A stretch of DNA of 64,000 nt from Chloroflexota bacterium (GTDB lineage: Bacteria > Chloroflexota > Anaerolineae > Aggregatilineales > Phototrophicaceae), in the NCBI GenBank assembly GCA_013388745.1, contig JACAER010000060.1, forward strand, positions 44,372 to 108,371, written 5' to 3'. Shown here one piece after another: positions 27,632-37,275 of this stretch (positions are counted from its first letter, which is position 1; each line of letters opens with the position of its first letter). A program made the translations under genes and the position numbers. The notes below the pieces were generated by a model. The model had not been told where the DNA came from. It searched no databases and saw only the letters and a program-made list of their open reading frames with translations.

Positions 27632-28546
27632 ATGGCCAGGTTCGATTCGCGGCTGATTACGCCCCCCAGAGAAGAAGAAGAGATTTACCCCTATCGCCGG
27701 GCGTGGCGCAGCGTCATTGTCGAAAGCGCCGTCTTGTTCGGGGTGGCGGCAGTTTTGTTTGTGCTGATCGGCCTGCTGGGTGTGAGTCTGCCGCCAGCGC
27801 TGTATCGTCCGGCAAATGTCGGGCTGGCGCTGCTGCCCCTGGCTTTGTGGCTGTTGTTTTCGTGGTGGCCGGAACGCCTGGTGCCGCAGCCGCGCCAACG
27901 CCTGATCCCTGTCGTGTTGGTCAGCGCGCTGGCGGCCAACGCTGTTGGTTACCCTCTGGTAACACAGTTTTTTCGTGTGGAAGAATGGCTGCCGCTGGAA
28001 AGCGCGGTTAACCGCATTGTGGGGTATACCTTCACTGTGGGCATCACACAGGAATTGCTCAAGTATCTGGTGATGCGCTATCTTGTTTGGCCGGATTACT
28101 TCCGTACCTGGCTGGATGGCGTGGCTTACAGCGCGGCGGCGGCTCTGGGCTATACGTTAGTGCTGAATTTGCATTTTGTGCTGAACAGCGCAGTAGCGCC
28201 TGATGTCGCGGCGATACGCATTTTCGGGATTTATGCGCTGCAAATGGCGACCAGCTTGCTCACGGGCTATGGACTGGCGGATTTGCGTTTTAGCGGGCGT
28301 TCGCTGCTGCTCCTGCCTTTGGTGCTGGCCGCGGCGTCCCTACTGGCGGGTGCGGCCATTCCTGTGCGCGCGGGTCTGGTGAATGCCGGCTTATCACTGG
28401 ACTCTCTGGAACTCAGCGCCACGCAGCCGCTTCTGGGGTTTATTTTTTCGGGCGGTGTGCTGGTCGGGTTGATTTTCGTTTCGACCTTCTTCTTCCAGAG
28501 CGCAGAACGCCGTCAGCGCGAGTCGCAGGAAGCGGTGGAGGGATAA
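27632..28546 (+). CDS. PrsW-like intramembrane protease family protein
   Basis: 304 residues, about eight hydrophobic helices. ATG with GAGAAG upstream. The PrsW family pattern appears as 'GITQELLKYLVMRY' (family EExxK, here Q-E-L-L-K) followed by 'DGVAYSAAAALGYTLVLN', matching the 'DGxxYGxxxGLGF' second motif. In Bacillus PrsW cuts the anti-sigma factor RsiW. The first Glu is replaced by Gln, so activity is uncertain. It lies 1 base ahead of a membrane-anchored protein gene and a serine protease gene, which may form a proteolytic module. Confidence 0.65.
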   Translation: MARFDSRLITPPREEEEIYPYRRAWRSVIVESAVLFGVAAVLFVLIGLLGVSLPPALYRPANVGLALLPLALWLLFSWWPERLVPQPRQRLIPVVLVSALAANAVGYPLVTQFFRVEEWLPLESAVNRIVGYTFTVGITQELLKYLVMRYLVWPDYFRTWLDGVAYSAAAALGYTLVLNLHFVLNSAVAPDVAAIRIFGIYALQMATSLLTGYGLADLRFSGRSLLLLPLVLAAASLLAGAAIPVRAGLVNAGLSLDSLELSATQPLLGFIFSGGVLVGLIFVSTFFFQSAERRQRESQEAVEG

Positions 28547-28547
28547 A

Positions 28548-29111
28548 TTGTCGCAAACACAACGCTGGGCGCATTATCTGACGCTGCTGTTCAGCGTATT
28601 AGCGCTGTTTGTCGGGATTAATCTTCGCGACAGCACGCTGAACGCTACAGTCGCGTATGTCAATGTTCAGGCAGGGATCAGCGCCAGCTATCCTCGTAAC
28701 TGGCTGCTCGATCAAGCGCCCGATTATGTCTTTCGCGTCCGCGACATGACGCAGCCGGGTTTCAAGACGACGATTCAAGTGGCTGTGCGCCCTGTGAGCG
28801 AGGATACATCGGTGCGCAATGTGCTGGATGCGCTTGCATTAAACCGGGCACAAACGCTCGATGGCTATAATATCATCGGCGTTGAACCTTACGTGCTGCC
28901 GGATGAGACACGTGCGATTCGTGTGCTTTCGACGTATGTAGATACCGAGGCGAACCCGTTTTTGCAGGGAGTTCCGGTGAGTGTGGAGGCGATTGATGTC
29001 GTGGCGATCAAAGGCGGACAGGCCATCATCATTACGTTCATTTCCGACGCACAGCTTTTTGACATTAATCTACCGATTTTTGAACAGTTTTTGCTGGATC
29101 TGGAATTTTGA
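28548..29111 (+). CDS. Membrane-anchored protein of unknown function
   Basis: 187 residues from a TTG start directly after the PrsW-like stop (GGTGGAGGG upstream). One N-terminal helix (about 8-25) would anchor it, with the rest outside. The soluble part, 'GISASYPRNWLLDQAPDYVF' followed by alternating strands and helices, is reminiscent of PsbP/DcrB-like folds that start with a 'YP..W' strand, but this is a weak structural guess. The stop overlaps the TTG start of the following protease gene, so all three genes are coupled; it could be the substrate or adaptor of its neighbours. Confidence 0.6.
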   Translation: MSQTQRWAHYLTLLFSVLALFVGINLRDSTLNATVAYVNVQAGISASYPRNWLLDQAPDYVFRVRDMTQPGFKTTIQVAVRPVSEDTSVRNVLDALALNRAQTLDGYNIIGVEPYVLPDETRAIRVLSTYVDTEANPFLQGVPVSVEAIDVVAIKGGQAIIITFISDAQLFDINLPIFEQFLLDLEF

Positions 29112-31393
29112 ATTTGTATTGGCCGCCAGAAGCCTTTAACGGACGCAATGGATTTATGCGCGGATGGTCGTTCATTACGCTAGTCGCCCTACTGCTTGTG
29201 GGGTTGGCGTACCAGCGATACAGCAGCGGGCAAGCTGTGGCGCAAGAACTGGATATTGAGCGTATCCAGAGCGCCACAGTGTTCATCATGCAAGCCCGCA
29301 CAACCGGCGAGGAACTGTTCGTGACTTGTATCAGTTCTGGCACGATCGTCAGCCGCAGCGGGTTGGTGCTGACTAACGCTCACAGCACTGTGCCGAGCGA
29401 ATCGTGTCCGGGAGACGTGTTGATTGTCGCGCTGACGATTCGCCCGGATGAGCCGCCCGTACTCAAGTATCGCGCGGAGGTCGCCCAATCCAATGTGGGG
29501 CTTGATCTGGCGCTGCTGCGCATTACGCGCCAGCTCAATGGTCGTTTAATCGAAGCAGGCACATTGGCGCTGCCTTTTGTTGAGCTTGCTGACTCAGATA
29601 CAACACTGCTCGATGACACATTGGTGGTAGTCGGCTATCCAGATTTCGGCAATGCGCCGGTAGCAGTTGTACGGGGCACGATCAGCGGTTTTACTGCCGA
29701 ACCGAGCGGTGGTGATAAGTCGTGGATCAAAACGAGCGCCTCGATTCCCGGTACGATGTCGGGCGGCGGGGCCTATAACCGCGCGGGGCAGTTAGTCGGC
29801 ATTCCCACGATGGCGCCGATCAGGCGCCAGGCCGGCGAGGGCAACTGCCTGCCTATTCAGGATACCAACGCCGATGGTTTGGTTAACAATCGTGATGTTT
29901 GCATTCCTGTAGGCGGATTTATTAATGCGCTGCGTCCGTCGAATTTCGCGCGACCATTGTTCCGCGCGGCATCATTGGGTTTGACCGTCGAAAAACTCAG
30001 TCAGGCACGAGTGGTCAGCGGCTCAGGCGCGGATGCCGCGTTCAGCCGGCTGTTGTTTTCGCCCTCTGTGACCAGCGGAATGCCGACGACTGTCGTGGGC
30101 AGTATGCCGACTGGCAGCACCAGCCTGTACCTGTTTTTCGATTATGTAAATATGACTTCCGAGACAGTGTACGAAGTGCGTGTGACGATCGACGGTATTC
30201 CCGACCCGACTTTCAGCCTTGCGCCGGTGCGCTGGAGCGGGGGAGAGCGCGGGTTGTGGTACATCGGCAGCAGCGGGCAGGTCTGGCCGAACGGCACATA
30301 CGAATTCACGTTGTTTATCGATGGTGTAGTCGCCGGCAGCAGCCAGATTACCATTGGCGCGAACGTGGGCGTTGTGCCCACCTTCAGTAATTTAGCGTTT
30401 GGGCTGCAGAGTATTGACGGACAGATTATCGGTAACGGTTTTGTGCTGCCAACAGGCAATATCGCAGCGGCCACCTTCATTTATCAGAATATGAGCGATG
30501 GCCTGGCCTGGACGCCGATCTGGTACTATCAGGGTGTAGAAGTTTTCCGTCCGCCGGAAACGCCTGTCTGGACAGATGGGGCCAGCGGCGCAAAGACCAT
30601 CAGTATCGAAGTGCCGGCGGGTTTGCAGCCTGGCATTTACCGGCTAGAACTGTATATTGAGCAGCGTTTGGCGACCACCGCTGATTTCACGATTGCGGGC
30701 GCGCAGATCGGCGCGCAGCCACAGGTGTTTAGCAACCAGCACTTCACGACCGCGGAATCACCGCAGGCTGCGCTGACCACGCCGGAGATCAGCAGCTTCG
30801 CCAACAGCGTAGAAGCGCTGTATACCCTGTTCAATTGGTCGCAGATTACGCGCGGGACGCTGTGGACGATACGCTGGCGTGTGGATGGCAGCGTGTTTTA
30901 TGAACAAACGCTGCCCTGGGCCAATGCCGAAAGCGGTTCGGATTTTCTGACGCGCCTGACGGGTGAAAACGGCATTCCCGACGGCACCTATCGCATGGAA
31001 CTGCTGATCGGCAGTGTGCTGCTCGTGAGCGCAGAAGCCCAGGTCGGCATCGGCCAGCTACCGATTGACCGCTTTGCGACAGCCAGCGGTATTCAACTGC
31101 GTGGGCAGATCATCGACGCCGAAACGCTGCGCGGTGTGCCCGGTGTATCGTTTATCGTCATCAGCGAGGATTTTTCGATCGCTGATTTCACCTGGGATCA
31201 GAGCCAGATTTACGCGCTGACGGTGACAGACCGCAATGGCCGCTTCCAGATCGATCGCCCGCTGCAACTCGGCGTGCCCTACAGTGTGTTGGTCGTTGCC
31301 GATGGGTATTTGCCGATCAGCGCCGATGGTGTTGAACTGGACGCCGAAACGCCGAATCCACTGGAAATGACCATTTATCTGACGCGCGACTGA
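29108..31393 (+). CDS. Membrane-anchored trypsin-like serine protease with beta-sandwich repeats
   Basis: 761 residues if started at the TTG overlapping the previous stop; the ATG at 29156 just before the membrane helix is an alternative. After the helix comes a chymotrypsin-fold protease: 'SGTIVSRSGLVLTNAHS' (His), 'VGLDLALLRI' (Asp) and 'PGTMSGGGAYN' (Ser, with SGGG instead of SGGP). An insert 'QDTNADGLVNNRDVC' resembles a dockerin/EF-hand calcium loop. Residues from about 330 contain three beta-sandwich domains, each with a 'G.Y.(M/F)EL(L/F)I' strand, and the C-terminus is a carboxypeptidase-regulatory-like domain ('LRGVPGVSFIVISED'). Likely an extracytoplasmic quality-control or signalling protease. 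Confidence 0.78.
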   Translation: MNLYWPPEAFNGRNGFMRGWSFITLVALLLVGLAYQRYSSGQAVAQELDIERIQSATVFIMQARTTGEELFVTCISSGTIVSRSGLVLTNAHSTVPSESCPGDVLIVALTIRPDEPPVLKYRAEVAQSNVGLDLALLRITRQLNGRLIEAGTLALPFVELADSDTTLLDDTLVVVGYPDFGNAPVAVVRGTISGFTAEPSGGDKSWIKTSASIPGTMSGGGAYNRAGQLVGIPTMAPIRRQAGEGNCLPIQDTNADGLVNNRDVCIPVGGFINALRPSNFARPLFRAASLGLTVEKLSQARVVSGSGADAAFSRLLFSPSVTSGMPTTVVGSMPTGSTSLYLFFDYVNMTSETVYEVRVTIDGIPDPTFSLAPVRWSGGERGLWYIGSSGQVWPNGTYEFTLFIDGVVAGSSQITIGANVGVVPTFSNLAFGLQSIDGQIIGNGFVLPTGNIAAATFIYQNMSDGLAWTPIWYYQGVEVFRPPETPVWTDGASGAKTISIEVPAGLQPGIYRLELYIEQRLATTADFTIAGAQIGAQPQVFSNQHFTTAESPQAALTTPEISSFANSVEALYTLFNWSQITRGTLWTIRWRVDGSVFYEQTLPWANAESGSDFLTRLTGENGIPDGTYRMELLIGSVLLVSAEAQVGIGQLPIDRFATASGIQLRGQIIDAETLRGVPGVSFIVISEDFSIADFTWDQSQIYALTVTDRNGRFQIDRPLQLGVPYSVLVVADGYLPISADGVELDAETPNPLEMTIYLTRD

Positions 31394-31404
31394 GGGTGAG
31401 GCTT

Positions 31405-32193
31405 ATGCCCGACAAACAACGCCTGGATATGGCGATGCATGAGCGTGGACTGGCCGAAAGCCGCGCTAAGGCCAGCGCCATGATAATGGCGGGCGAAGTG
31501 CTGGTCGATGGCCGCCTGGTCGATAAGCCCGGCACGCGCGTCAGCCAGAAAAATGAAGTCACCGTAAAAGACAAGCCACGTTTTGTCAGTCGCGGTGGGG
31601 AAAAACTGGCCGGTGCGCTGGAGGATTTTGCGTTTAACGCGGCGGGCAAAGTCTGCGCAGATGTGGGCGCCAGCACCGGCGGTTTTACAGATTGTCTGTT
31701 GCAGGCGGGGGCAGCGCGCGTTTATGCCATTGACGTTGGCTACGGGCAGTTGGACTATCGTCTGCGTCAGGATTCGCGCGTGGTTGCCATCGAGCGCACC
31801 AACGCGCGCTATCTCGAAAAGCTGCCCGAATCTGTGCAGTTGGCGGTTATTGATGCCTCGTTTATCTCGCTGCGGCTGCTGCTGCCGCCGATCACGGGCT
31901 GGCTGACGCCGCAGGCCGACGTGATCGCGCTGATCAAACCACAGTTCGAAGCAGGCGAAAAAGAGGTCGGCAAGGGCGGGGTGGTGAAAGATAGCGCTGT
32001 GCATGCGCGTGTGATCGAAGATATTCTCACTTTTGCCCAATCGCAGGGATTCGCCGTGCACGGATTGACCGTATCGCGCCTGAGAGGGCCGGCGGGCAAC
32101 ACGGAATTCCTCGCGTGGCTCGGTTGGGGCGGCGCAGAAGAAGCGCAAAATATCGCCCAGTTGATTGCTGCGGTGATCGAAGACCCGCAATAA
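31405..32193 (+). CDS. tlyA: TlyA family rRNA 2'-O-methyltransferase / hemolysin-like
   Basis: 262 residues. The ATG at 31405 has GAGGGTGAGG upstream. N-terminal S4 RNA-binding domain: '[20 protein letters not shown]', '[16 protein letters not shown]'. Then an FtsJ-like methyltransferase: '[14 protein letters not shown]', SAM loop '[19 protein letters not shown]', and '[20 protein letters not shown]'. TlyA methylates 16S and 23S rRNA riboses and affects capreomycin sensitivity in mycobacteria. It stands upstream of lepA, another ribosome factor, with a gap of 68 bases. Confidence 0.92.
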   Translation: MPDKQRLDMAMHERGLAESRAKASAMIMAGEVLVDGRLVDKPGTRVSQKNEVTVKDKPRFVSRGGEKLAGALEDFAFNAAGKVCADVGASTGGFTDCLLQAGAARVYAIDVGYGQLDYRLRQDSRVVAIERTNARYLEKLPESVQLAVIDASFISLRLLLPPITGWLTPQADVIALIKPQFEAGEKEVGKGGVVKDSAVHARVIEDILTFAQSQGFAVHGLTVSRLRGPAGNTEFLAWLGWGGAEEAQNIAQLIAAVIEDPQ

Positions 32194-32261
32194 CCCTGTA
32201 TTTCCCCTGTGCTTCAGGCATAATAGGGGTATCAAAGCAAAAGGCATTTTCACCTAAACTG

Positions 32262-34061
32262 ATGAAAAATATTCGCAACTTCTGCATTATCGCCCATGTC
32301 GATCATGGCAAAAGCACGCTGGCAGACCGGCTGCTGCAACTCACCAACACTGTGAGCAGCCGCGACATGCATGACCAGATGCTCGACAGCATGGATTTGG
32401 AACGTGAGCGCGGTGTGACGATTAAGGCGTCGGCGGTGCGCATGAACTACCGGGCAAAAGACGGTCAGGATTACGTCATCAACCTGATCGACACGCCCGG
32501 CCATGTCGATTTCACCTATGAAGTCAGCCGCGCCTTGCAAGCCTGTGAAGGCGCGCTGCTGGTGGTGGATGCCAGCCAGGGCATCGAAGCGCAGACGCTC
32601 ACGAACGTGTATCTGGCGCTGGAGCAGGATTTGGAGATTCTGCCGGTTGTCAACAAGATTGATCTTCCGGCGGCGCGCCCGGACGAGATCGCCAAAGAAG
32701 TTGAAGACCTGCTGGGCGTATCGGCCGACGAGATGATTCGCATTTCGGCCAAACAGGGCGTGGGCGTGCAGGATGTGTTGGAGGCGGTGGTGCAGCAGGT
32801 GCCGGCGCCCAAAGGCGATGAAAACGCTCCACTGCGCGCGCTGGTCTTCGATTCGCATTATGACTCGTATAAAGGCGTAGTGGCCTATGTGCGCGTCGTC
32901 GATGGCAAACTGAGCGGGCGTACCCCCCTGCGGCTGATGGCAACCGACGCGAAATTTGAACCGGTCGAAATCGGTGTGTTTAGCCCGACCATGCAGCCAA
33001 TCAACGAGCTGACGGCGGGCGAAGTGGGCTATGTGGCGACCGGGCTGAAGACGGTTCAGGAATGCCGCGTAGGCGATACGCTGACGCTGGCGAACAACGG
33101 CGCGAGCGAAGCGCTGCCGGGTTACAAGCGGGTAAAACCCATGGTCTTCGCCGGGATTTACCCCACCGAAAACGACGATTATCCTGAACTGCGCGACGCG
33201 CTGGAAAAGCTGCAACTGAACGACGCTTCGCTGCAATACACGCCGGAGACTTCGCAAGCGCTGAATTTTGGTTTTCGCGTCGGTTTTTTGGGGCTGTTTC
33301 ATATGGAGATTATCCAGGAGCGGCTGGAACGTGAATATGATCTGGATATTCTGGCAACCGCGCCCAGTGTGGAATACGAAGTGGTCAAACGCAGCGGCGA
33401 AGTGGTGGAAATCGACAGCCCGGCGCAGCTTCCCGACGAAAGCACGATTGCCGAAATCCGCGAACCCTGGATGAAAATCCAGATATACACGCCGCAGGAA
33501 TTTATCGGCGCGATCATGGATCTGGTCATCAAAAAACGCGGCAGATACGAGACGACGGAATATCTCGACCCGACGCGCGTGATTTTGCACTATCGTATTC
33601 CGCTGTCGGAAGTGATTGTCGATTTTTATGACCGCCTGAAAAGCGTCAGCAAAGGCTACGCCAGTCTTGACTACCAGTTTGACACGTATGAGCCGGGAAA
33701 ACTGGTTAAATTGGATATTCTCGTCAATGGCGACCCGGTGGACGCGCTGGCGACGATTGTGCATACCGATGATGCTTATCACAAAGGCCAGCGTCTTGTC
33801 AGCAAGTTGAAAGAATTGATTCCACGCCAGATGTTTGTCGTGCCGATTCAGGCGTCTGTGGGCGGGAAGATCATCTCGCGCGCCAATGTGAGCGCCATGC
33901 GCAAAGACGTGCTGGCGAAGTGCTATGGGGGCGACATCACGCGCAAGAAAAAATTGCTGGAAAAGCAGAAAAAAGGCAAGAAGCGCATGAAGATGATCGG
34001 CTCGGTAGAAGTGCCGCAAGAAGCGTTTATGGCGCTGCTGAGTCTGGGCGACGAAGAATAG
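32262..34061 (+). CDS. lepA: Elongation factor 4 (LepA) GTPase
   Basis: 599 residues, the standard length. G1 'AHVDHGKST' (residues 11-19), '[14 protein letters not shown]' (G2), 'DTPGHVDF' (G3), NKID (G4). Domain II to V follow, with the LepA-specific C-terminal domain: '[19 protein letters not shown]', '[20 protein letters not shown]'. LepA binds the ribosome and promotes back-translocation or initiation under stress. The ATG at 32262 is chosen from the conserved '[12 protein letters not shown]' start; no strong SD is visible. Confidence 0.96.
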   Translation: MKNIRNFCIIAHVDHGKSTLADRLLQLTNTVSSRDMHDQMLDSMDLERERGVTIKASAVRMNYRAKDGQDYVINLIDTPGHVDFTYEVSRALQACEGALLVVDASQGIEAQTLTNVYLALEQDLEILPVVNKIDLPAARPDEIAKEVEDLLGVSADEMIRISAKQGVGVQDVLEAVVQQVPAPKGDENAPLRALVFDSHYDSYKGVVAYVRVVDGKLSGRTPLRLMATDAKFEPVEIGVFSPTMQPINELTAGEVGYVATGLKTVQECRVGDTLTLANNGASEALPGYKRVKPMVFAGIYPTENDDYPELRDALEKLQLNDASLQYTPETSQALNFGFRVGFLGLFHMEIIQERLEREYDLDILATAPSVEYEVVKRSGEVVEIDSPAQLPDESTIAEIREPWMKIQIYTPQEFIGAIMDLVIKKRGRYETTEYLDPTRVILHYRIPLSEVIVDFYDRLKSVSKGYASLDYQFDTYEPGKLVKLDILVNGDPVDALATIVHTDDAYHKGQRLVSKLKELIPRQMFVVPIQASVGGKIISRANVSAMRKDVLAKCYGGDITRKKKLLEKQKKGKKRMKMIGSVEVPQEAFMALLSLGDEE

Positions 34062-34070
34062 GGCGGCGCT

Positions 34071-35399
34071 TCAGTAATTGGGCAGATATTTTTCCAGTTC
34101 CCATTGCGTGACTTCGAGGCGGTAGTCGTCCCATTCAAGGCGCTTGGCCGCCAAAAAGCGCTCGAACAGATGCGGGCCGAGCGCGTCGCGCACGACCTGA
34201 TCTTCAGCCATGACTTCCAGGGCCTCATCGAGCGCGGCGGGCAGGGTAGGGAGGGCGGCGCTGCGGCTGTTATCGAGCAGATACAGATTTTCTTCGCTGG
34301 CAGCGGGCAGCGGCAGCTCGCGGCGGATACCATCTAGTCCAGCGGCCAGCATCACGGCAAACGCCAGATACGGATTGCACGATGGATCAGGGCAGCGCAG
34401 TTCGACGCGCGTCGATTCGGGGCGGTGCGCGCGCGGCACCCGCAGCAGCGCCGAACGATTGATGCGCCCCCAGCTGATATAGACCGGCGCTTCGTAACCG
34501 GCCACGAGCCGTTTATAGGAATTGACCAGCGGCGCGAGCACAGCGCACATACCTCGCGCATGAGCAAGCTGCCCGGCAATAAACTGCTGTGCGATGCGCG
34601 AAAGTCCGTAGGCATCACCGGGATCGGCGAAGGCGTTGTGTCCGGTAGCCTTGTATTTGAGGCTCTGGTGAACATGCATCCCGTTGCCCGCCATACCGCG
34701 AAACGGCTTGGGCAAAAAAGTGGCGCGCAGACCATTTTGCTGGGCGATCAGTTTGAGCGCGAAACGGAAGGTAACAGCGTTATCGGCTGTGCGCAGCGCA
34801 TCGGAATAACGGAAGTCGATTTCGTGCTGGCCGTGGGCAACTTCGGCGTGCAGCGCTTCGACGACGATGCCAAAAGCTTCGAGCGTGGCGGTCATCTCGC
34901 GGCGCAGCCCGCCCACCAGGTCGGTGGGTTGGTCGAAATAACCGGCGGTGTCCTGCGGCACAGGCGGGATAATGCTGCCATCGGCGTTGGGCTTGAGCAG
35001 GAAAAATTCCAATTCTGGCCCTGTCTCGAAGATGAAGCCCATCGCTTCGGCTTCGGCCAGCACACGCGCCAGCACAGCACGTGGGTCGCCGATGAAAGGC
35101 TGGCCGTTGGGCGTGTAGACGTTGCAGATCAGGCGCGCGGTCGTGTCTTTGCCGGCCAACCACGGCAGCACGGCGTAGCTGTTGAGGTCAGGCACAAGGT
35201 ACATATCGCTTTCGGCGATGCGTGCGAAGCCTTCGATCGACGAGCCGTCGAACCAGACACCGTGATCGAGCGCTTCCGGCAGTTGATTCACCGGAATGGC
35301 GACGCTTTTGACTGCGCCGACAATATCGGTAAATTGTAGATCAATGAATTTCACACCATCCTGCGCGACGCGCGCCAGAAACGCTTCGTGAGGGGGCAT
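34071..35399 (-). CDS. glnA: Type I glutamine synthetase (GlnA-like)
   Basis: 442 residues, the length of the GSI-alpha group. Motifs: 'VWFDGSSIEGFARI' (latch/Asp50-type loop), 'ETGPELEFFLL', 'HGQHEIDFRY', 'GMAGNGMHVHQSL' (ATP and metal His), 'NSYKRLVAGYEAP', 'NRSALLRVP' and 'STRVELRCPDPSCNPYLAF'. It makes glutamine from glutamate, ammonia and ATP. The Tyr-adenylylation loop of GSI-beta enzymes is not obvious, in line with the short form. Because paralogues act on polyamines or ethanolamine, substrate is not certain. Its ATG overlaps the stop of a Ser/Thr kinase gene (TGATG), an unusual partner. Confidence 0.88.
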   Translation of the reverse strand: MPPHEAFLARVAQDGVKFIDLQFTDIVGAVKSVAIPVNQLPEALDHGVWFDGSSIEGFARIAESDMYLVPDLNSYAVLPWLAGKDTTARLICNVYTPNGQPFIGDPRAVLARVLAEAEAMGFIFETGPELEFFLLKPNADGSIIPPVPQDTAGYFDQPTDLVGGLRREMTATLEAFGIVVEALHAEVAHGQHEIDFRYSDALRTADNAVTFRFALKLIAQQNGLRATFLPKPFRGMAGNGMHVHQSLKYKATGHNAFADPGDAYGLSRIAQQFIAGQLAHARGMCAVLAPLVNSYKRLVAGYEAPVYISWGRINRSALLRVPRAHRPESTRVELRCPDPSCNPYLAFAVMLAAGLDGIRRELPLPAASEENLYLLDNSRSAALPTLPAALDEALEVMAEDQVVRDALGPHLFERFLAAKRLEWDDYRLEVTQWELEKYLPNY

Positions 35400-36367
35400 C
35401 AGCGTAATCCTTGCACAGCGAGGGCGAATAGAACGATAGCGATCATTACCAGGGCGCTGATGACGACAGCGATGAAAGCCTGCGAGCGCCAGAAAGGCGC
35501 GGCGGCAGAGCGCGGCGCTTTGTTCAGCACAGAGGTGTCCACACTGTCGAGATGATCGAGATCGTGCATCAGCGCGCGCATCGTCTGATAACGGTCATCG
35601 GGATTGCGCTGCATACAGCGCGCGATAATGGCCGTGAGTGTCAGGGAGATACCGGGGCGAGTTTGATCGGCGCGCGGGGCATTACCCTGCACATGCTGCG
35701 CCATGACGGCCATGGCCGTGTCGCCGCTGTAGGGCGCGCAGCCGCAGAGCATCTCGTAGAGCATGATGCCGACAGCGTAAATATCGCTGCGCGCATCCCC
35801 GCGCTGGCCTTCGATTTGTTCCGGCGACATATAGTCGGGCGTGCCAGCGGTGGGGGTCAGATTGGCATAGGTCACGCGGCGTGCGCTGCGGGTGAGCGCC
35901 AACCCAAAATCGAGAATGACGGGTTGACCGTCTTTGCTGACCAGCACATTTTCTGGTTTCAGATCGCGATGGATCACATCATGTTCGTGGCAGTAAGCCA
36001 TGCCTTCGGCGATTTTGCGCGTCAGGTCTACCGCGCGTTCCGGCGTGAGCGGCGCTTCTTTCTCAATAATCTGGCGCAGCGCTTGTCCCTCAACAAATTC
36101 GGTAACCAGATACGGTGTGCGGTTATACTGCCCGGAACCTAATCCGCGCTGCACCGCCGGATGCTGTAAGTTGTTGGTCACTTCTAATTCGCGCTGGAAA
36201 CGTTCGTAGAGCGCCGGGTCGCCGATCATCATTTGATTGGGAACTTTAAGCACAACCTCGCGCCCGCTCATCAGGTCGTAGGCGCGATAAATATCCGCCA
36301 TGCCGCCCTGCGCCATGTGGGAACGGATTTGATAACGGTCAAATTGATCACCGATCTGCAGCATCAT
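35399..36367 (-). CDS. Membrane-anchored Ser/Thr protein kinase (Hanks type)
   Basis: 322 residues. Gly loop 'MAQGGMADIYRAYD', catalytic Lys in 'VVLKVPN', 'HRDLKPENVLV', 'LDFGLA', activation segment ending 'GTPDYMSPEQIEG', 'SDIYAVGIMLYEMLCG'. The kinase domain ends near residue 270; one membrane helix (about 297-318) at the very C-terminus leaves only a few residues outside, so there is no external sensor domain such as PASTA. It lies between a PP2C phosphatase gene (upstream, 65 bases) and glutamine synthetase (downstream, overlapping). A substrate among these neighbours is plausible but unproven. Confidence 0.93.
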   Translation of the reverse strand: MMLQIGDQFDRYQIRSHMAQGGMADIYRAYDLMSGREVVLKVPNQMMIGDPALYERFQRELEVTNNLQHPAVQRGLGSGQYNRTPYLVTEFVEGQALRQIIEKEAPLTPERAVDLTRKIAEGMAYCHEHDVIHRDLKPENVLVSKDGQPVILDFGLALTRSARRVTYANLTPTAGTPDYMSPEQIEGQRGDARSDIYAVGIMLYEMLCGCAPYSGDTAMAVMAQHVQGNAPRADQTRPGISLTLTAIIARCMQRNPDDRYQTMRALMHDLDHLDSVDTSVLNKAPRSAAAPFWRSQAFIAVVISALVMIAIVLFALAVQGLR

Positions 36368-36432
36368 AGGTATGGATTATAACATCAGGCACATAGGGTT
36401 TCGCAAGGTAGGCAGCAAGTACATAGGAGCGC

Positions 36433-37260
36433 TTAATGTCGGGACTTTTGCCAGCGGCTGCGTAAGAAGGCCGCCAGTCCGCGTGGCGGCGGCGCACTGC
36501 CATCGACATATTCAACATGGATGACTACAACAGAGATGTTATCGTCACTGTCGCGCTCCAGCGAAAGGTTAATGATGGCGCGGTTGAGTTCATCCGGCTG
36601 CGTATGGTCATGCGCTAAATGGCCGAATTCATGATCTTCGATCACTGACCAAACGCCATCGCTGCAAAGGACAAGCCTGTCGCCGCTGTGTACTCGGTGC
36701 TGGTAAAAATCTGGCTGTGCAAAAAGCTGCACGCCCAAACACTTGTTGAGTATTGAACGCTGTTCGTGTGTGCGCACTTTATCGGGCGCTAACACACGCA
36801 TCTGTACCATATCGCCGACGACGGTATGGTCGCGCGTCAGCACGGTTGATTGGCCGCCGCGCACAAGATAAATGCGGCTGTCGCCAATATGCGCGATATG
36901 CGCCTGATTGCCGCTGATATTCACGGCGCTGAGCGTTGTGCCCATGCGCCCGACACCGAGCCGCTGCGCTTCCTGATAGACCGAAGTGTTGGCGTGGCGC
37001 GCCGCATTTTTAAGATTATTGAACGGTTTGTTGGGCGCGCCTTTGTAAAACACATCAAAAAAGGTCTCCAACGCCAGGCTGCTGGCGACATCGCCGTGCG
37101 CATAACCTCCCATTCCGTCGGCCACCGCGTACAGAGGGCCGTGCGTGAGCATCATCTGAAGGTCTTCGGGCTGATACAGACGAATCGTGTCCTGATTCTG
37201 CTCGCGGAACTTGCCGACATCCGTGCAACCAGAAGCGGCTACAATGGGCGGGGTAGACAT
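36433..37260 (-). CDS. PP2C family Ser/Thr phosphatase (PrpC/Stp-like)
   Basis: 275 residues. PPM motifs in order: 'REQNQD' (metal Asp), 'YAVADGMGGYAHGDVAS', 'GRMGTTLSA', 'IAHIGDSRIYLVRGG', 'LTRDHTVVGDMV', 'LVLCSDGVWSVIED', 'SDDNISVVVIHV'. A soluble Mn/Mg-dependent phosphatase that usually reverses the action of the paired Hanks-type kinase. The pair, together with the amino-acid permease upstream (15-base gap) and glutamine synthetase downstream, forms one leftward operon. Confidence 0.93.
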   Translation of the reverse strand: MSTPPIVAASGCTDVGKFREQNQDTIRLYQPEDLQMMLTHGPLYAVADGMGGYAHGDVASSLALETFFDVFYKGAPNKPFNNLKNAARHANTSVYQEAQRLGVGRMGTTLSAVNISGNQAHIAHIGDSRIYLVRGGQSTVLTRDHTVVGDMVQMRVLAPDKVRTHEQRSILNKCLGVQLFAQPDFYQHRVHSGDRLVLCSDGVWSVIEDHEFGHLAHDHTQPDELNRAIINLSLERDSDDNISVVVIHVEYVDGSAPPPRGLAAFLRSRWQKSRH

Positions 37261-37275
37261 AGGCTTCTCCGCTGC

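Noticed and set aside
32250..34019. Long open frame antisense to lepA
   Set aside because: The lepA frame matches the full EF4 family; the antisense translation is rich in His/Arg/Gln, as expected from GC-skewed codon positions, and shows no domain pattern.
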